This document shows, one piece after another, positions 16,487 through 24,887 of a stretch of 53,907 nucleotides of DNA. Where the stretch lies: NCBI RefSeq assembly GCF_025630775.1, contig NZ_JAOSZE010000058.1:1-53907 (forward strand). Reading direction: 5' to 3'. The position numbers and the translations under genes are program-made. The DNA is from Actinoplanes sp. KI2 (GTDB lineage Bacteria > Actinomycetota > Actinomycetes > Mycobacteriales > Micromonosporaceae). Every line of letters starts with the position of its first letter. Within the stretch, counting starts at the first letter, position 1. The notes beneath the pieces were generated by a model that ran no database searches, was not told where the DNA came from, and saw only the letters and a list, made by a program, of their open reading frames with translations.

Positions 16487-16738
16487 GTGACCGAACAGGA
16501 AACGACCGGCGACGACCCGCTGGCCCAGGTCGTGGATGAGTTGCAGAAGCAGTTCCCCACCGTCGGCCAGGAGATCATCGCGGCACACGTGCGTCAGGCC
16601 CACGCCCAGTTGGATTCGGCCCCGGTGCAGGACTATGCCTCCGTCCTGGTGCAACGCCAGGCGCGGTTGAGCCTCGCCGCGATGATCGGCACCGATGCCA
16701 CGACCCCGGAGGGCACCGAACACGCCGGCGCTTCCTGA
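16487..16738 (+). CDS. Small three-helix-bundle protein (DUF3562-like)
   Basis: The 83 residues from a GTG at 16487 contain one compact helical domain: DPLAQVVDELQKQFPTVGQE, IAAHVRQAHAQLDSAP and DYASVLVQRQARLSLA. This matches the actinobacterial three-helix bundle dimerisation proteins (DUF3562 type) found as small stand-alone genes. The function is unknown. Start selection rests on the onset of similarity; the ribosome site is weak (CGGACG). Confidence 0.7.
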   Translation: MTEQETTGDDPLAQVVDELQKQFPTVGQEIIAAHVRQAHAQLDSAPVQDYASVLVQRQARLSLAAMIGTDATTPEGTEHAGAS

Positions 16739-16756
16739 CCTCTGCGGGGGCTTGCC

Positions 16757-16960
16757 TCAGGGTGCGGCGGCCCGCCGGCCATCGGTCTCGGTCAGCATGG
16801 ACATGAGCGCGTGGGCGTACCGTTCCGCGGCCGAGGCGGTCGCGGCGGCGACCCTGCGGCGCTCCCCCGGCGCGGCAGCGCGACGGCTGGAGAGTTCGCG
16901 ACGCAGCGCTTGCAGCTCGGACAGATGACAGTCCAGAAGGTTCAGGACCTCGCCATGCAT
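16757..16960 (-). CDS. Small helical protein of unknown function
   Basis: A 67-residue product begins at the ATG at 16960, with GAGG 7 bp upstream; a GTG one codon earlier is an alternative. The sequence (LNLLDCHLSELQALRRELSSR ... ERYAHALMSMLTE) is strongly amphipathic and could form a coiled coil. I do not recognise a family. It is convergent with the gene ending at 16738, 18 bp away. Ribosome site and helical periodicity support it; lack of a homologue limits confidence. Confidence 0.5.
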   Translation of the reverse strand: MHGEVLNLLDCHLSELQALRRELSSRRAAAPGERRRVAAATASAAERYAHALMSMLTETDGRRAAAP

Positions 16961-17409
16961 CACAACACCTCACTCGACGATGCCGGGGCCGTGGGCCAGC
17001 CCCTGCCGACAGGGATGGCAGCAACCGCTGGATCGGCCCCTCACTGTGGCTCGCTCGCCCGATGGGACCAGCCCAGCACGTCCAGCTGACGGTTCGTGGT
17101 CTTCTTCCTACCCTCCTTCGATTTCCTCGCGATGACCGCAATGTGTTCAACGTCGCGTAACCGAATGTTGTACGATAAGTGACCTGGCGGATAGGTTAGC
17201 GACCGAAGACCTCGCCGGCCAAGAGGTCGGACACGCCGTCCCATTTTGCGGACATCTGCCACTCCTTGCCCGCGCGATCAACCCTCGATGGGCATGCTCA
17301 CCGCGGTCGGACGGCCACCAGATGTGACCGATGATCCAATCGACTCGGCACCGCTCCAGTCGTACCGTGACCTCAGTACTGAACGGTAGGTGACGAAGGG
17401 GCGAACCGA
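16961..17409. other. Low-GC intergenic region between divergent small genes
   Basis: The segment around 17090-17200 is clearly poorer in GC than its surroundings and holds a short ORF with a strong ribosome site (17196-17255). A second minus-strand frame through 17041-17190 (RDVEHIAVIARKSKEGRKK) has protein-like composition but no start with support. Promoters for the genes on both sides must lie here; none is clear-cut. Confidence 0.35.
17196..17255 (-). CDS. Candidate 19-residue peptide
   Basis: AAGGAG lies 8 bp before an ATG at 17255 that opens MSAKWDGVSDLLAGEVFGR and stops at TAA (17198-17196). The ribosome site is better than those of many real genes in the window, and the peptide is acidic and amphipathic. 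It could be a leader peptide, or the start of a frameshifted gene that continues in the next frame (RDVEHIAVIARKSKEG). No family is recognisable. Confidence 0.3.
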   Translation of the reverse strand: MSAKWDGVSDLLAGEVFGR

Positions 17410-17790
17410 ATGGACGCGCCGGCGATCGACGTGTGCACAGAACCCGACGGCACAGTTGTCATCCGACCGTCCGGTGTCGTCGATGCCGACGACGCCGTAC
17501 ACCTGCAGCGGGTCTTGGTCCACACAGTACGGAAGGTCCGGCCGTCACGGCTCATCCTCGACCTGTCCGCCGTGTACCGACTCGATCCGATCAGTGCCGG
17601 CACCGTGTCGGCGGCCTGCGAGCTCGGCGACGACCACCAGGTCGCGGTCTGCGTCCACCACACGTCCGCGCGCATCGCCCACCAACTGGCCAAAGCCGGC
17701 GTGCCACCGCAGCGCCTGCACGACGGGAAGGCCGGCACCCCACCGCCGCCGGCCGAAGGCCGCAACACGAACCCTATTTGGCGTTCATGA
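17410..17790 (+). CDS. STAS-domain protein (anti-sigma factor antagonist-like)
   Basis: The 126 residues form a STAS-like fold: strand GTVVIRPSGVVDADDAVHLQR, strand SRLILDLSAVYRLDPISAGTV around the position normally carrying the phosphorylatable Ser, and helix SARIAHQLAKAGV. In the usual pattern the phospho-site Ser follows D-x-S; here Asp-Pro-Ile-Ser (DPIS) could serve. Such proteins titrate anti-sigma kinases or act as soluble partners in stress signalling. No kinase or sigma partner is adjacent. Its 3' end overlaps the convergent metallophosphoesterase gene by 17 bp. Confidence 0.8.
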   Translation: MDAPAIDVCTEPDGTVVIRPSGVVDADDAVHLQRVLVHTVRKVRPSRLILDLSAVYRLDPISAGTVSAACELGDDHQVAVCVHHTSARIAHQLAKAGVPPQRLHDGKAGTPPPPAEGRNTNPIWRS

Positions 17791-19687
17791 ACTGGTTGGC
17801 CGGCAGGGGACGGTTGACGACGCGTACGTCGCCGATCCAGCCGTGGAAGACGTTGTCGACCGCGCCCGCGTACTCATGGCCGCCGAGCAACCAGGGCAGG
17901 CCGAGCGACGCGATGCCGACGGACAGGGTGGACGGGTTGTCGAGGACGGGACTGCCCTCGACGTACATGATGGTGTGCTTGCCGTCGTTGACGACGGCGA
18001 CGTGCCACCAGACCTCCTCGAACAACCCATGGCCCCAGTTGGTCGTCGGGTAGGTCTGGCTCAGCGGGTAGAAGTTGAACTGCGGCTCGCGGCCGTTGTT
18101 CGAGATGCTGAGCCCGGCCAGCGGCTCCTTGGGATCGGTGTTCTTGCCGCTCTTGCCGGCCGCACCGGCCTGGCCCCGGCGGGTGAGCACCGACATCCAG
18201 GCGTTGTTGCCGCCGTCCCAGTCCAGCGGGATCTTGAGGAACGCCTCGATGGTGTAGCCGTGGTTGAACGTCTCGGCGTTCAGCGGGGCCGCCGGGCCGG
18301 TCGTCAGGTAGGCGCCGTGCAGCGGGTTGCGCCCGCCGACCAAGCGCAGGCCGGCGTGGCCGGGCTGGTCCGGGTGGTGGTCGCCCGACCAGGTCAGCGC
18401 GTCGGCGGCGCTGCCCGGGACCACCGCGACGGTCAGGTCGTTGCCGCGCCCGGACAGATCCCGGACGGTCTCGCCGGCACCGACCGGGCTGCCACTCACG
18501 CCGCCGCTGTCGAAGCGCCAGTACGCGAGCGTCCCGGGCACCACCATCCGGTTCGCCGGCCGGGCCGGACGCGGCGGGACCGGGAGGAAGCCCGCGAACC
18601 GCTTCGCGAAGTCGATCGGCATCGAGAACAGATCGACCGGGGTGGTCAGCCGCAGATGCTGAGCGGCCAGCGGGCTGCGCTCGTCCGCATCCTGGGCCAG
18701 GAAGTAGGGCGCGACCGTCTCCACGTCGATGACGTTGCGGGCCAGGTCGAAATGGTAGAGCCGCAGCATCGCGGCGCCACCGAAGTAGCGGTTCTGATAG
18801 TTCGTGATGTGCAGGTGCACGTCGTTGCCGGCGGCGTTCCCGATAGTGGTACGCCCGGGCGGCCAGTGGTGCCCGTTGATGCCCAGGAAGATCTGGTCGT
18901 TGTCGTTGATCAGCCCGTCCCAGAGCTGCCGGCCGTACCCCGAGAGGACCGCGTTGTCCTCCGGATCGCCGGATTCGTAGGGGTAGACGGTGTCGTCGTA
19001 CGACGACCCGACCAGGTCGTGGGTCGTCAGGATCACCGGCAGCCGCGGGTGGTCGGCGATGAACCGGTTGGCCCAGGCGAAGCCCTGCGCCGACATCCGC
19101 CAGTCCAGCGCCAGCAGCAGCCACTCCCGGCCGCCGGCGCGGAAGATGTGCGCCGTGTTGTAGCCGCCGGCGTCCGAGCCGGCGAACGTCTTCCAGCGCC
19201 CGAACCGCTGCGGCCCCATGGTCTGCAGGTACGGCGTGGTGCCCCGGGTGTCGTCACCCGACACGTCGTGGTTGCCGGCCAGCACGCTGTACCCGACGCC
19301 GTACGAGTCGAGCAGGTCGAAACTCTTGCCGACCGCCGCGAACGAGGCCGGGGAGCCATCCTGCGTCAGATCGCCCAGGTGCGCCATGAAAACGATGTTG
19401 TCGTCGGCACTGTCGACGATGTAGCGGAACGAGGCCTCCTGCGGCGCCGGGTTGATGCTGCCCTGGCTGCCCCAGTACAGGAACTGGGTGTCCGGCATGA
19501 TCGCCAACGTGAACTGCGGTGCGGCCGGATCCGGGGGCCCACCGGACCGCCAGGAGCCGGCGGGCGCGGGTGTCGCGCTCAGCGGCCAGAAGGTCGCCGC
19601 CGCCCCCGCACCGGCCAGCGCCCCGGCACGCAGCAGGTTACGCCGGCTCGGTCCGGCCGGCCCGTGGCCGTGATCGTGTTCGCGCAT
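17774..19687 (-). CDS. Tat-exported metallophosphoesterase with C-terminal LamG/concanavalin-like domain
   Basis: This 637-residue protein starts at the ATG at 19687, after GGAGG. A twin-arginine signal (SRRNLLRAG, Arg15-Arg16) predicts Tat export. A calcineurin-like phosphoesterase domain (about 55-340) follows with GDLTQDG (105-111), GNHD (138-141) and NGHHW. The first motif is DTQ (66-68) instead of the usual DxH, a known variation. About 430-637 is a LamG/concanavalin-like lectin fold (GTLAYWRFD ... GYTIEAFLKIPLDWDG ... WIGDVRVVNRPL). It probably hydrolyses extracellular phosphoesters while binding polysaccharide or cell surface. The nearest upstream gene is unrelated, so it is likely monocistronic. 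Confidence 0.9.
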   Translation of the reverse strand: MREHDHGHGPAGPSRRNLLRAGALAGAGAAATFWPLSATPAPAGSWRSGGPPDPAAPQFTLAIMPDTQFLYWGSQGSINPAPQEASFRYIVDSADDNIVFMAHLGDLTQDGSPASFAAVGKSFDLLDSYGVGYSVLAGNHDVSGDDTRGTTPYLQTMGPQRFGRWKTFAGSDAGGYNTAHIFRAGGREWLLLALDWRMSAQGFAWANRFIADHPRLPVILTTHDLVGSSYDDTVYPYESGDPEDNAVLSGYGRQLWDGLINDNDQIFLGINGHHWPPGRTTIGNAAGNDVHLHITNYQNRYFGGAAMLRLYHFDLARNVIDVETVAPYFLAQDADERSPLAAQHLRLTTPVDLFSMPIDFAKRFAGFLPVPPRPARPANRMVVPGTLAYWRFDSGGVSGSPVGAGETVRDLSGRGNDLTVAVVPGSAADALTWSGDHHPDQPGHAGLRLVGGRNPLHGAYLTTGPAAPLNAETFNHGYTIEAFLKIPLDWDGGNNAWMSVLTRRGQAGAAGKSGKNTDPKEPLAGLSISNNGREPQFNFYPLSQTYPTTNWGHGLFEEVWWHVAVVNDGKHTIMYVEGSPVLDNPSTLSVGIASLGLPWLLGGHEYAGAVDNVFHGWIGDVRVVNRPLPANQFMNAK

Positions 19688-20002
19688 TGCCTTGCCTCCG
19701 AAGAATGCTCGGGACGAAGGTCCGAACCCGCCCACTACCAGTGAACCGCTGCCGCGGCCACACCGGCGACCGTGACCGCCGCACCCGCGATCAGCAAAGC
19801 CGCGCACATCCGGTCGACATGCCTGCCGGCCGGCGCGTCGACCGGTCGAGGAAGGCCACCAGGACACCCCACCCGACGGCAACGGCGCCGTTCGTCATCC
19901 TGGACGAGCCTGCTGCGCGAGAGCGACCTGCGGCTGACCGGCCGACGAACAGAATACGACGACTGTCGATGCGATTCGGGGCACGCGCGCCGCAGCTATC
20001 GG
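19688..20002. other. Intergenic region with possible broken small membrane-protein gene
   Basis: This 315-bp gap contains the metallophosphoesterase promoter. It also holds a minus-strand ATG at 19898 (TNGAVAVGWGVLVAFLD) whose hydrophobic reading resumes one frame away (RHVDRMCAALLIAG, stop at 19735). That would suit a decayed two-helix protein. No other structure is seen. Confidence 0.25.
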
Positions 20003-22048
20003 CTAACGGTGGGCTTCGGCCAGGTCCGGGGCGAAGTCCGGCTCGGGCACCGGCCTGCCGAAGTGGTAGCCCTGGGCGACGCGGTAGCCGAGGCGGTGCA
20101 GTTCGGCGGCCTGTTCCGCGGTCTCGACGCCCTCGGCGACGGCGGTCAGTCCGAGGCCGTCGGCGACCTGGATGAGGGCGGTGGCGATGACGGCGTGTCG
20201 CCCGGCCTCGGTGATGTTGTCGACGAACGATTTGTCGACCTTGAGGACGTCGACGGGGACGGTCTGCAGCAGTCCGAGCGAAGAGTGACCGGTGCCGAAG
20301 TCGTCGAGCGCGATCTGGACACCCAGCTCACGCAGCTCGTGGAGCGCCTGCACGGCCTGGCGACCGCCGAACACCGCCGTCTCGGTCACCTCGATGGCGA
20401 GCCGCTCGGCCGGCAGACCGGTCTCGGCCAAGGTCGCCGCGACGATCCGGGAGAAACCCGGCTGGGCGAGCTGGCGGGCCGAGGCGTTGACCGTGACCCG
20501 GCCCGGCGCCCGGTCACCGAGCTCGGACAGCCACCGGGCGGCCTGGGCGCACGCGGTCCGCAGCACCCAGGTGCCGAGCTCGACGATGAGCCCGTTGCGT
20601 TCGGCGGCGGGAATGAACCTGTCCGGCGGGACGAACCCGCGGGTCGGATGCTCCCACCGCACCAGGGCCTCCACCGCCCGGATGGCCCCGTGCGGCAGCT
20701 CGACGATGGGCTGGTAATGGACGCGGAACTGGCCGGTGTCCAGCGCGGTGCGCAGCTCCGCGCCGATGCGGGCCTGCTCGTCGGAGTCCGAGTCGAGCTC
20801 ATCGAGGTAGCGGCGGTATTGGTCGCTGGATTCCTTGGCCGCGTACATGGCCACGTCGGCGCGGCGCAGCACCTCGTACGGGTCCGTGGTGCCGGTGCTG
20901 TCCGTGACGCCGATGCTGGCCCTGACCAGCAGGTCGTACCCCTTTGCGCGGATCGGGGTGCGCAGGGCTTCGACCAGCCGGGAGATGCTGAGGTCGGCGG
21001 TCGCGTCGGAGGCCTCCGGCATCATGATCGCGAACTCGTCGCCGCCCATCCGCGCGACGAGCGTGTCCGGGTCCAGGGCGGCGCGGAGCCGGCCGGCGAG
21101 CACGGCCAGCAGCTGATCACCGACGCCGTGCCCGAGACGGTCGTTGACGCCCTTGAAGTCGTCCAGGTCCAGCAGCGCGACCTGCACCGGGCCGGCCGCC
21201 ATCGCCGCCTGCAGCTCCCGCTCCAGGCGCCGGCGGTTGGCCAGGCCGGTGAGGGCGTCCGTCATGGCCAGGTCCTCGAGCTGGGCCGCCTGATTCTTGG
21301 CGGCGGTGACATCGCTCAGGTGAGCCACGAACGAGCCGCTGCCGGCCAGCGCGCCCACGCAGGCGTGCACCCAGGCCTGCGCGCCGTCGGAACGGCGGAA
21401 GCGCAGGTCACCGCGAATGGTGTCGACCGTTCCGTCGGCCAGGGCGTGGAAAGCGGAAAGCGCCTGCTGCCGATCGGACGCGTCGATCCACTGCCAGTAC
21501 GGCCGGCCCATGATGTCGTCGGCGGGCAGCGCGAGCAACGCTTCCAGCGCCGGGTTCGTCTCGGTCACCGATCCCGCGGCGTCGAGTATCGCCATTCCCG
21601 TGGGCGCGTGGCGGAACGCGGCCAGGAAGCGCTGTTGGGCGGCGGCAAGTTCGGCCTCCGCCTGCTTACGTTCGGTGATCTCACGGGTGAAGATGAGCGC
21701 CGCCGGGCGACCGTCGAACTCCCACAGCGTGCCCGCGGCCTCGGTGTCGACGACCCTGCCGTCGAGACGGATCAGCTTCTCCTCGACGTACTGCATCTCC
21801 TCACCGTCCGCGATCAGCGAGCGCATCCGCGCGGCACCCGGATCCCGGTAGTCCGGATGCAGGAACTCGATCGCGGGCCGGTCCTGCAGATCGGCGAGGC
21901 TGCGCGCACCCAGCAACCGGAGTCCACGGGCGTTCGCATACACGTGGTAGCCGTCACAGATCACGAAGATGGTGTCCGGGCTCAGGTTCACCAGCGCCTG
22001 GAACCAGGCATCCCCCACCCCAGCGGCCGTTCGCGTGTCGCCCACCAC
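20003..22048 (-). CDS. PAS-PAS-GGDEF-EAL c-di-GMP turnover protein
   Basis: About 681 residues long, it has two PAS domains (about 18-125, SPDTIFVICDGYHVYANARG, and 135-250). A GGDEF domain with an intact motif (GGDEF, 335-339) and a complete EAL domain follow: EALVRW 460-465, EVTE 553-556, DDFGTG 582-587, KVDKSF 603-608 and EGVET 639-643. Both diguanylate cyclase and phosphodiesterase catalytic residues look intact, so the balance of activities is set elsewhere. No RxxD inhibitory site precedes GGDEF. No transmembrane helix is present; the protein is cytosolic. Tandem GTG codons at 22048 and 22045 are the likely start; upstream sequence in frame is not protein-like. Confidence 0.93.
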   Translation of the reverse strand: MVGDTRTAAGVGDAWFQALVNLSPDTIFVICDGYHVYANARGLRLLGARSLADLQDRPAIEFLHPDYRDPGAARMRSLIADGEEMQYVEEKLIRLDGRVVDTEAAGTLWEFDGRPAALIFTREITERKQAEAELAAAQQRFLAAFRHAPTGMAILDAAGSVTETNPALEALLALPADDIMGRPYWQWIDASDRQQALSAFHALADGTVDTIRGDLRFRRSDGAQAWVHACVGALAGSGSFVAHLSDVTAAKNQAAQLEDLAMTDALTGLANRRRLERELQAAMAAGPVQVALLDLDDFKGVNDRLGHGVGDQLLAVLAGRLRAALDPDTLVARMGGDEFAIMMPEASDATADLSISRLVEALRTPIRAKGYDLLVRASIGVTDSTGTTDPYEVLRRADVAMYAAKESSDQYRRYLDELDSDSDEQARIGAELRTALDTGQFRVHYQPIVELPHGAIRAVEALVRWEHPTRGFVPPDRFIPAAERNGLIVELGTWVLRTACAQAARWLSELGDRAPGRVTVNASARQLAQPGFSRIVAATLAETGLPAERLAIEVTETAVFGGRQAVQALHELRELGVQIALDDFGTGHSSLGLLQTVPVDVLKVDKSFVDNITEAGRHAVIATALIQVADGLGLTAVAEGVETAEQAAELHRLGYRVAQGYHFGRPVPEPDFAPDLAEAHR

Positions 22049-22233
22049 CAGATCACCACACCCCGCCCCGACAGCAATATCCGGCTCACGATCGGCCGGA
22101 GACCACTGACCCTGAGGGGAATCCGGCCCAACCTCGGCGGGATCAGCGTGGCCGAGCGGGTCCTGCCGAGGCGGTGATGGCCGGCGCCACCTCGCGGCGG
22201 CGGCCGGCCATCGTCCGGATGTGCGGGCGCCGG

Positions 22234-23721
22234 CTACCGGTGCGCGGCTGCCTGCGCGGCGACGATCTTCGGCCAGGACTTGGGCTCGGCCGGTGCGGTC
22301 AGCGCGGCGAGGCCCAGCTCCGGGCGGCCGGGCGTGAAGAGCCAGGTCCGGAAGAAGGCGTCGAGGTTCGCGCCGGATATCTTCTCGGCGAGCGCCTGGA
22401 ACTCCTCGGTGGTGCCGGCACCGTACCGGTGCGTGGTCGTCCACGCCCGCAGGATCGCGAAGAAGGTCTCGTCACCGACGAGTTCGCGCAGGTGGTGCAA
22501 CGTGAGCGCGCCGCGGTCGTAGACGGCGTCGTCGAAGAGCCGCGTGGCGCCGGGGTCGCCGGGCAGTACCTGCCAGAACGGGTCGTCGGCCGGGTGGACC
22601 TCGGAGTACACGTACGCGGCGATCTCGGCGGCCGTGCCCTCGCCCTGGTTTTCCGACCAGAGCCACTGCGCGTAGGACGCGAAGCCCTCGTTCAGCCAGA
22701 TGTCCTTCCACTGCCCGACGGAGACCGCGTCGCCGAACCACTGGTGGGCCAGTTCGTGGACGATCAACGAGTCGTTCGAGCCGCGGGTGAACGAGCGCCC
22801 GTCGTACACCGGCCGGGTCTGGTTCTCCAGGGCGAAGCCCTGATCGCCGGCGCCGGTGACCACGCCGCCGCGGGCGTCGAACGGATAGGGCCCGAACAAA
22901 CCGGCCTCCCAGTCGAGGATCTCGTCGGTGCGCTCCACGCTGGTCCGCGCGGCGGCGGCGGTGGCCGCGTCCAGGCGCCTGTTGTAGGCGGTGATGATCG
23001 GGCTGCCGTCCGCGGAGGTGTCCTGATAGGTGTCGAAATCGCCGATCGCCAGGAACGTCAGGTACGTGGCCTGGGGCTTGGTCTGCCGCCAGGACCAGCG
23101 GTTCCACCCGGTGAACGCCGGTTGCGCCCACCTCGTCGGCACGCCGTTGGAGATCGCCTCCACGCCGTCCGGCACCAGGACGGACACGTCGAAACTCGCC
23201 TTGTCCGTGGGGTGGTCGTTGCTCGGGTACCACCACCAGGCGATCTCCGGCTCGTTCACGGCGAGCGCGCCGTCGTCGGTGCGGTTCCACGAGGTGAATC
23301 CGGACGCGACGACCGAGGACGGTACGTCGTCGTACTGAACCACAATCGTCAGCGGTTCGCCCTCCGCCACCGGCCGGGCGGGGGTGACGACGAGTTCGTG
23401 GTCGCCCTGGCGCGCAAACCCGGCGGGACGGTTGTTGACCCGTACCGACTGGGTGTGAAGCACGAAGTCCAGGTCGAACGCGGAAAGGTCCTGGGTGGCG
23501 GTGGCCAGGATCGTGGTGGTGCCGGTCAGCCGGTCGGTGTCCGGGTAGTAACGCAGGCGGATGTCGTAGTGCGCGACGTCGTACCCCCCGTTGCCGTAGT
23601 CCGGGTAGTAGACGTCGCCCGCGCCAGGGCTGCCGGGCGCCGGGGCAGCCTCGGCACCGGTCTGCACGCCGAGGACGGCGGCGAGGACGGCCGCCGTCAC
23701 CATGATGGTTCTCCGAAGCAC
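22234..23721 (-). CDS. Secreted M1-family metallopeptidase
   Basis: The 495-residue protein starts at a GTG (23721) behind a strong GAGGAGGGAG site and has a Sec signal (TIMVTAAVLAAVLGVQTGAEAAP). The zinc site HELAHQWFGD (322-331) with distal Glu345 (WLNEGFASY) is the gluzincin HExxH-x18-E pattern. The exopeptidase motif that is usually G-x-M-E-N reads GFALEN (295-300). It is shorter than full aminopeptidase N and lacks the large C-terminal helical domain, as in other secreted actinobacterial M1 peptidases. It probably trims extracellular peptides. An AT-rich inverted repeat lies 63-84 bp upstream. Confidence 0.93.
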   Translation of the reverse strand: MLRRTIMVTAAVLAAVLGVQTGAEAAPAPGSPGAGDVYYPDYGNGGYDVAHYDIRLRYYPDTDRLTGTTTILATATQDLSAFDLDFVLHTQSVRVNNRPAGFARQGDHELVVTPARPVAEGEPLTIVVQYDDVPSSVVASGFTSWNRTDDGALAVNEPEIAWWWYPSNDHPTDKASFDVSVLVPDGVEAISNGVPTRWAQPAFTGWNRWSWRQTKPQATYLTFLAIGDFDTYQDTSADGSPIITAYNRRLDAATAAAARTSVERTDEILDWEAGLFGPYPFDARGGVVTGAGDQGFALENQTRPVYDGRSFTRGSNDSLIVHELAHQWFGDAVSVGQWKDIWLNEGFASYAQWLWSENQGEGTAAEIAAYVYSEVHPADDPFWQVLPGDPGATRLFDDAVYDRGALTLHHLRELVGDETFFAILRAWTTTHRYGAGTTEEFQALAEKISGANLDAFFRTWLFTPGRPELGLAALTAPAEPKSWPKIVAAQAAAHR

Positions 23722-23783
23722 GAATCTCCCTCCTCGCGGCTCGGTTGCCGAGCCCGCTCGGGCAGGGTATCGACGTATTTAAA

Positions 23784-23805
23784 ACTATCTGTTAATAACG
23801 ATAGT
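23784..23805. promoter_or_regulatory. Inverted repeat in the M1 peptidase promoter region
   Basis: ACTATC (23784-23789) and GATAGT (23800-23805) are perfect 6-bp arms with a 10-bp spacer that itself contains GTTAATAAC. This low-GC, TetR-type-looking element lies within an AT-rich patch upstream of the peptidase start. An operator role is inferred. Confidence 0.45.
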
Positions 23806-23885
23806 CGGCATCGACGGCCGCGTTCGACTTCTCGTAATGCGCCACGAACCTTCATCGGCCGGGGCAACCGCCTTACGGCAGGCGG

Positions 23886-24887
23886 TCAAGCGGCCGGGAG
23901 GCGTACCTCGAAGCGGCACCCGCCGCCGGTGTTGCGGACTCCCACCTGCCCGCCGTGCGCCTCGACCAGCCCGCGGACGATCGCCAGGCCTAGCCCGCCA
24001 CCGGTGCCGGGGGTGCGGGCGGGCTCGCCCCGGAACGCGATGTCGAAGACCCGGTCGAGGTCGCCGTCGGGTATGCCGCCGCAGGTGTCCGAGACGGCCA
24101 GCCAGACCGCGTCGCGTTCGCGGCCGGCGTCGATGTGCACCGTGCCGTCGGCCGGGGTGTAGCGGACCGAGTTGATCAGCAGGTTCCGGACTACGCGGGC
24201 GAGTTCGCGTTCGCTGCCTCGTACGGTCGGCCAGCCGGTCTCCGCCGCGACCAGGGTGATCTTCTTGCCGGCGGCGAGCGGCGCGACGCCGGCGATCGCG
24301 TCGGAGACCACCTCGCGCAGCGGCACGGTGGTCGGGACCAGGCGCAGCGCGCCCGCGTTGATCCGGGACAGCTCGAACAGGTCGTCGACGAGCTGGGTCA
24401 TCCGGCCGGTCTCGACCCGCAGCCGCCGGTGGTACTCGGCCACCGCCTCCGGCTCGGCGACGACGCCGTCCTCGAGCGCCTCGGCCATCGCCCGCATCCC
24501 GGCGAGCGGTGTGCGCAGGTCGTGCGACACCCAGGCGACCAGTTCGCGGCGGCCGGCCTCGAGCCGGCGTTCCCGGTCGCGGGCCTGCTCGGCCCAGACC
24601 GCCGAGGCGGCCAGCCGACGACCGAAGATCACGCCGACGGCCAGGCTGACCACGGCGGCGGCGCAGATGGTGAGCAGCACGACCCGCATGTCGTGGCCGG
24701 AGATGAACATCGCGCGGGCGACCACGGCGACACCGGCCACCACGGCCAGCACCGTCACGGCCAGCAGCACCACGATGTGCACGAGGATCGACCGGCCGCG
24801 CAGCAGCCTCAGCACCGCGGCGCCCGCGGCGGCGACCACCGCGCCGGCGGCGAGCGCGTACAGGCCGATGAGCAGGGTGTCGGTCAC
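23886..24887 (-). CDS. Sensor histidine kinase
   Basis: The 333 residues include three hydrophobic helices (about 4-28, 34-58 and 69-88) with almost no extracellular loop, so the kinase probably senses a membrane or intramembrane signal. Then come the dimerisation/H-box SHDLRTPLAG (His122), an N-box NLLINSVRYTP, a G1 box DTCGGIPDGD and G2 GTGGGLGLAIV. The GTG start at 24887 overlaps the response-regulator stop by 4 bp, so translation is coupled. It is the last gene of a seven-gene operon-like run that begins at the GT2 gene (29029). Its partner is certainly the regulator upstream. Confidence 0.95.
   Translation of the reverse strand: MTDTLLIGLYALAAGAVVAAAGAAVLRLLRGRSILVHIVVLLAVTVLAVVAGVAVVARAMFISGHDMRVVLLTICAAAVVSLAVGVIFGRRLAASAVWAEQARDRERRLEAGRRELVAWVSHDLRTPLAGMRAMAEALEDGVVAEPEAVAEYHRRLRVETGRMTQLVDDLFELSRINAGALRLVPTTVPLREVVSDAIAGVAPLAAGKKITLVAAETGWPTVRGSERELARVVRNLLINSVRYTPADGTVHIDAGRERDAVWLAVSDTCGGIPDGDLDRVFDIAFRGEPARTPGTGGGLGLAIVRGLVEAHGGQVGVRNTGGGCRFEVRLPAA

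Noticed and set aside
17041..17190. Separate gene reading RDVEHIAVIARKSKEG
   Set aside because: No supported start codon or ribosome site in that frame; kept only as part of the small-ORF finding.
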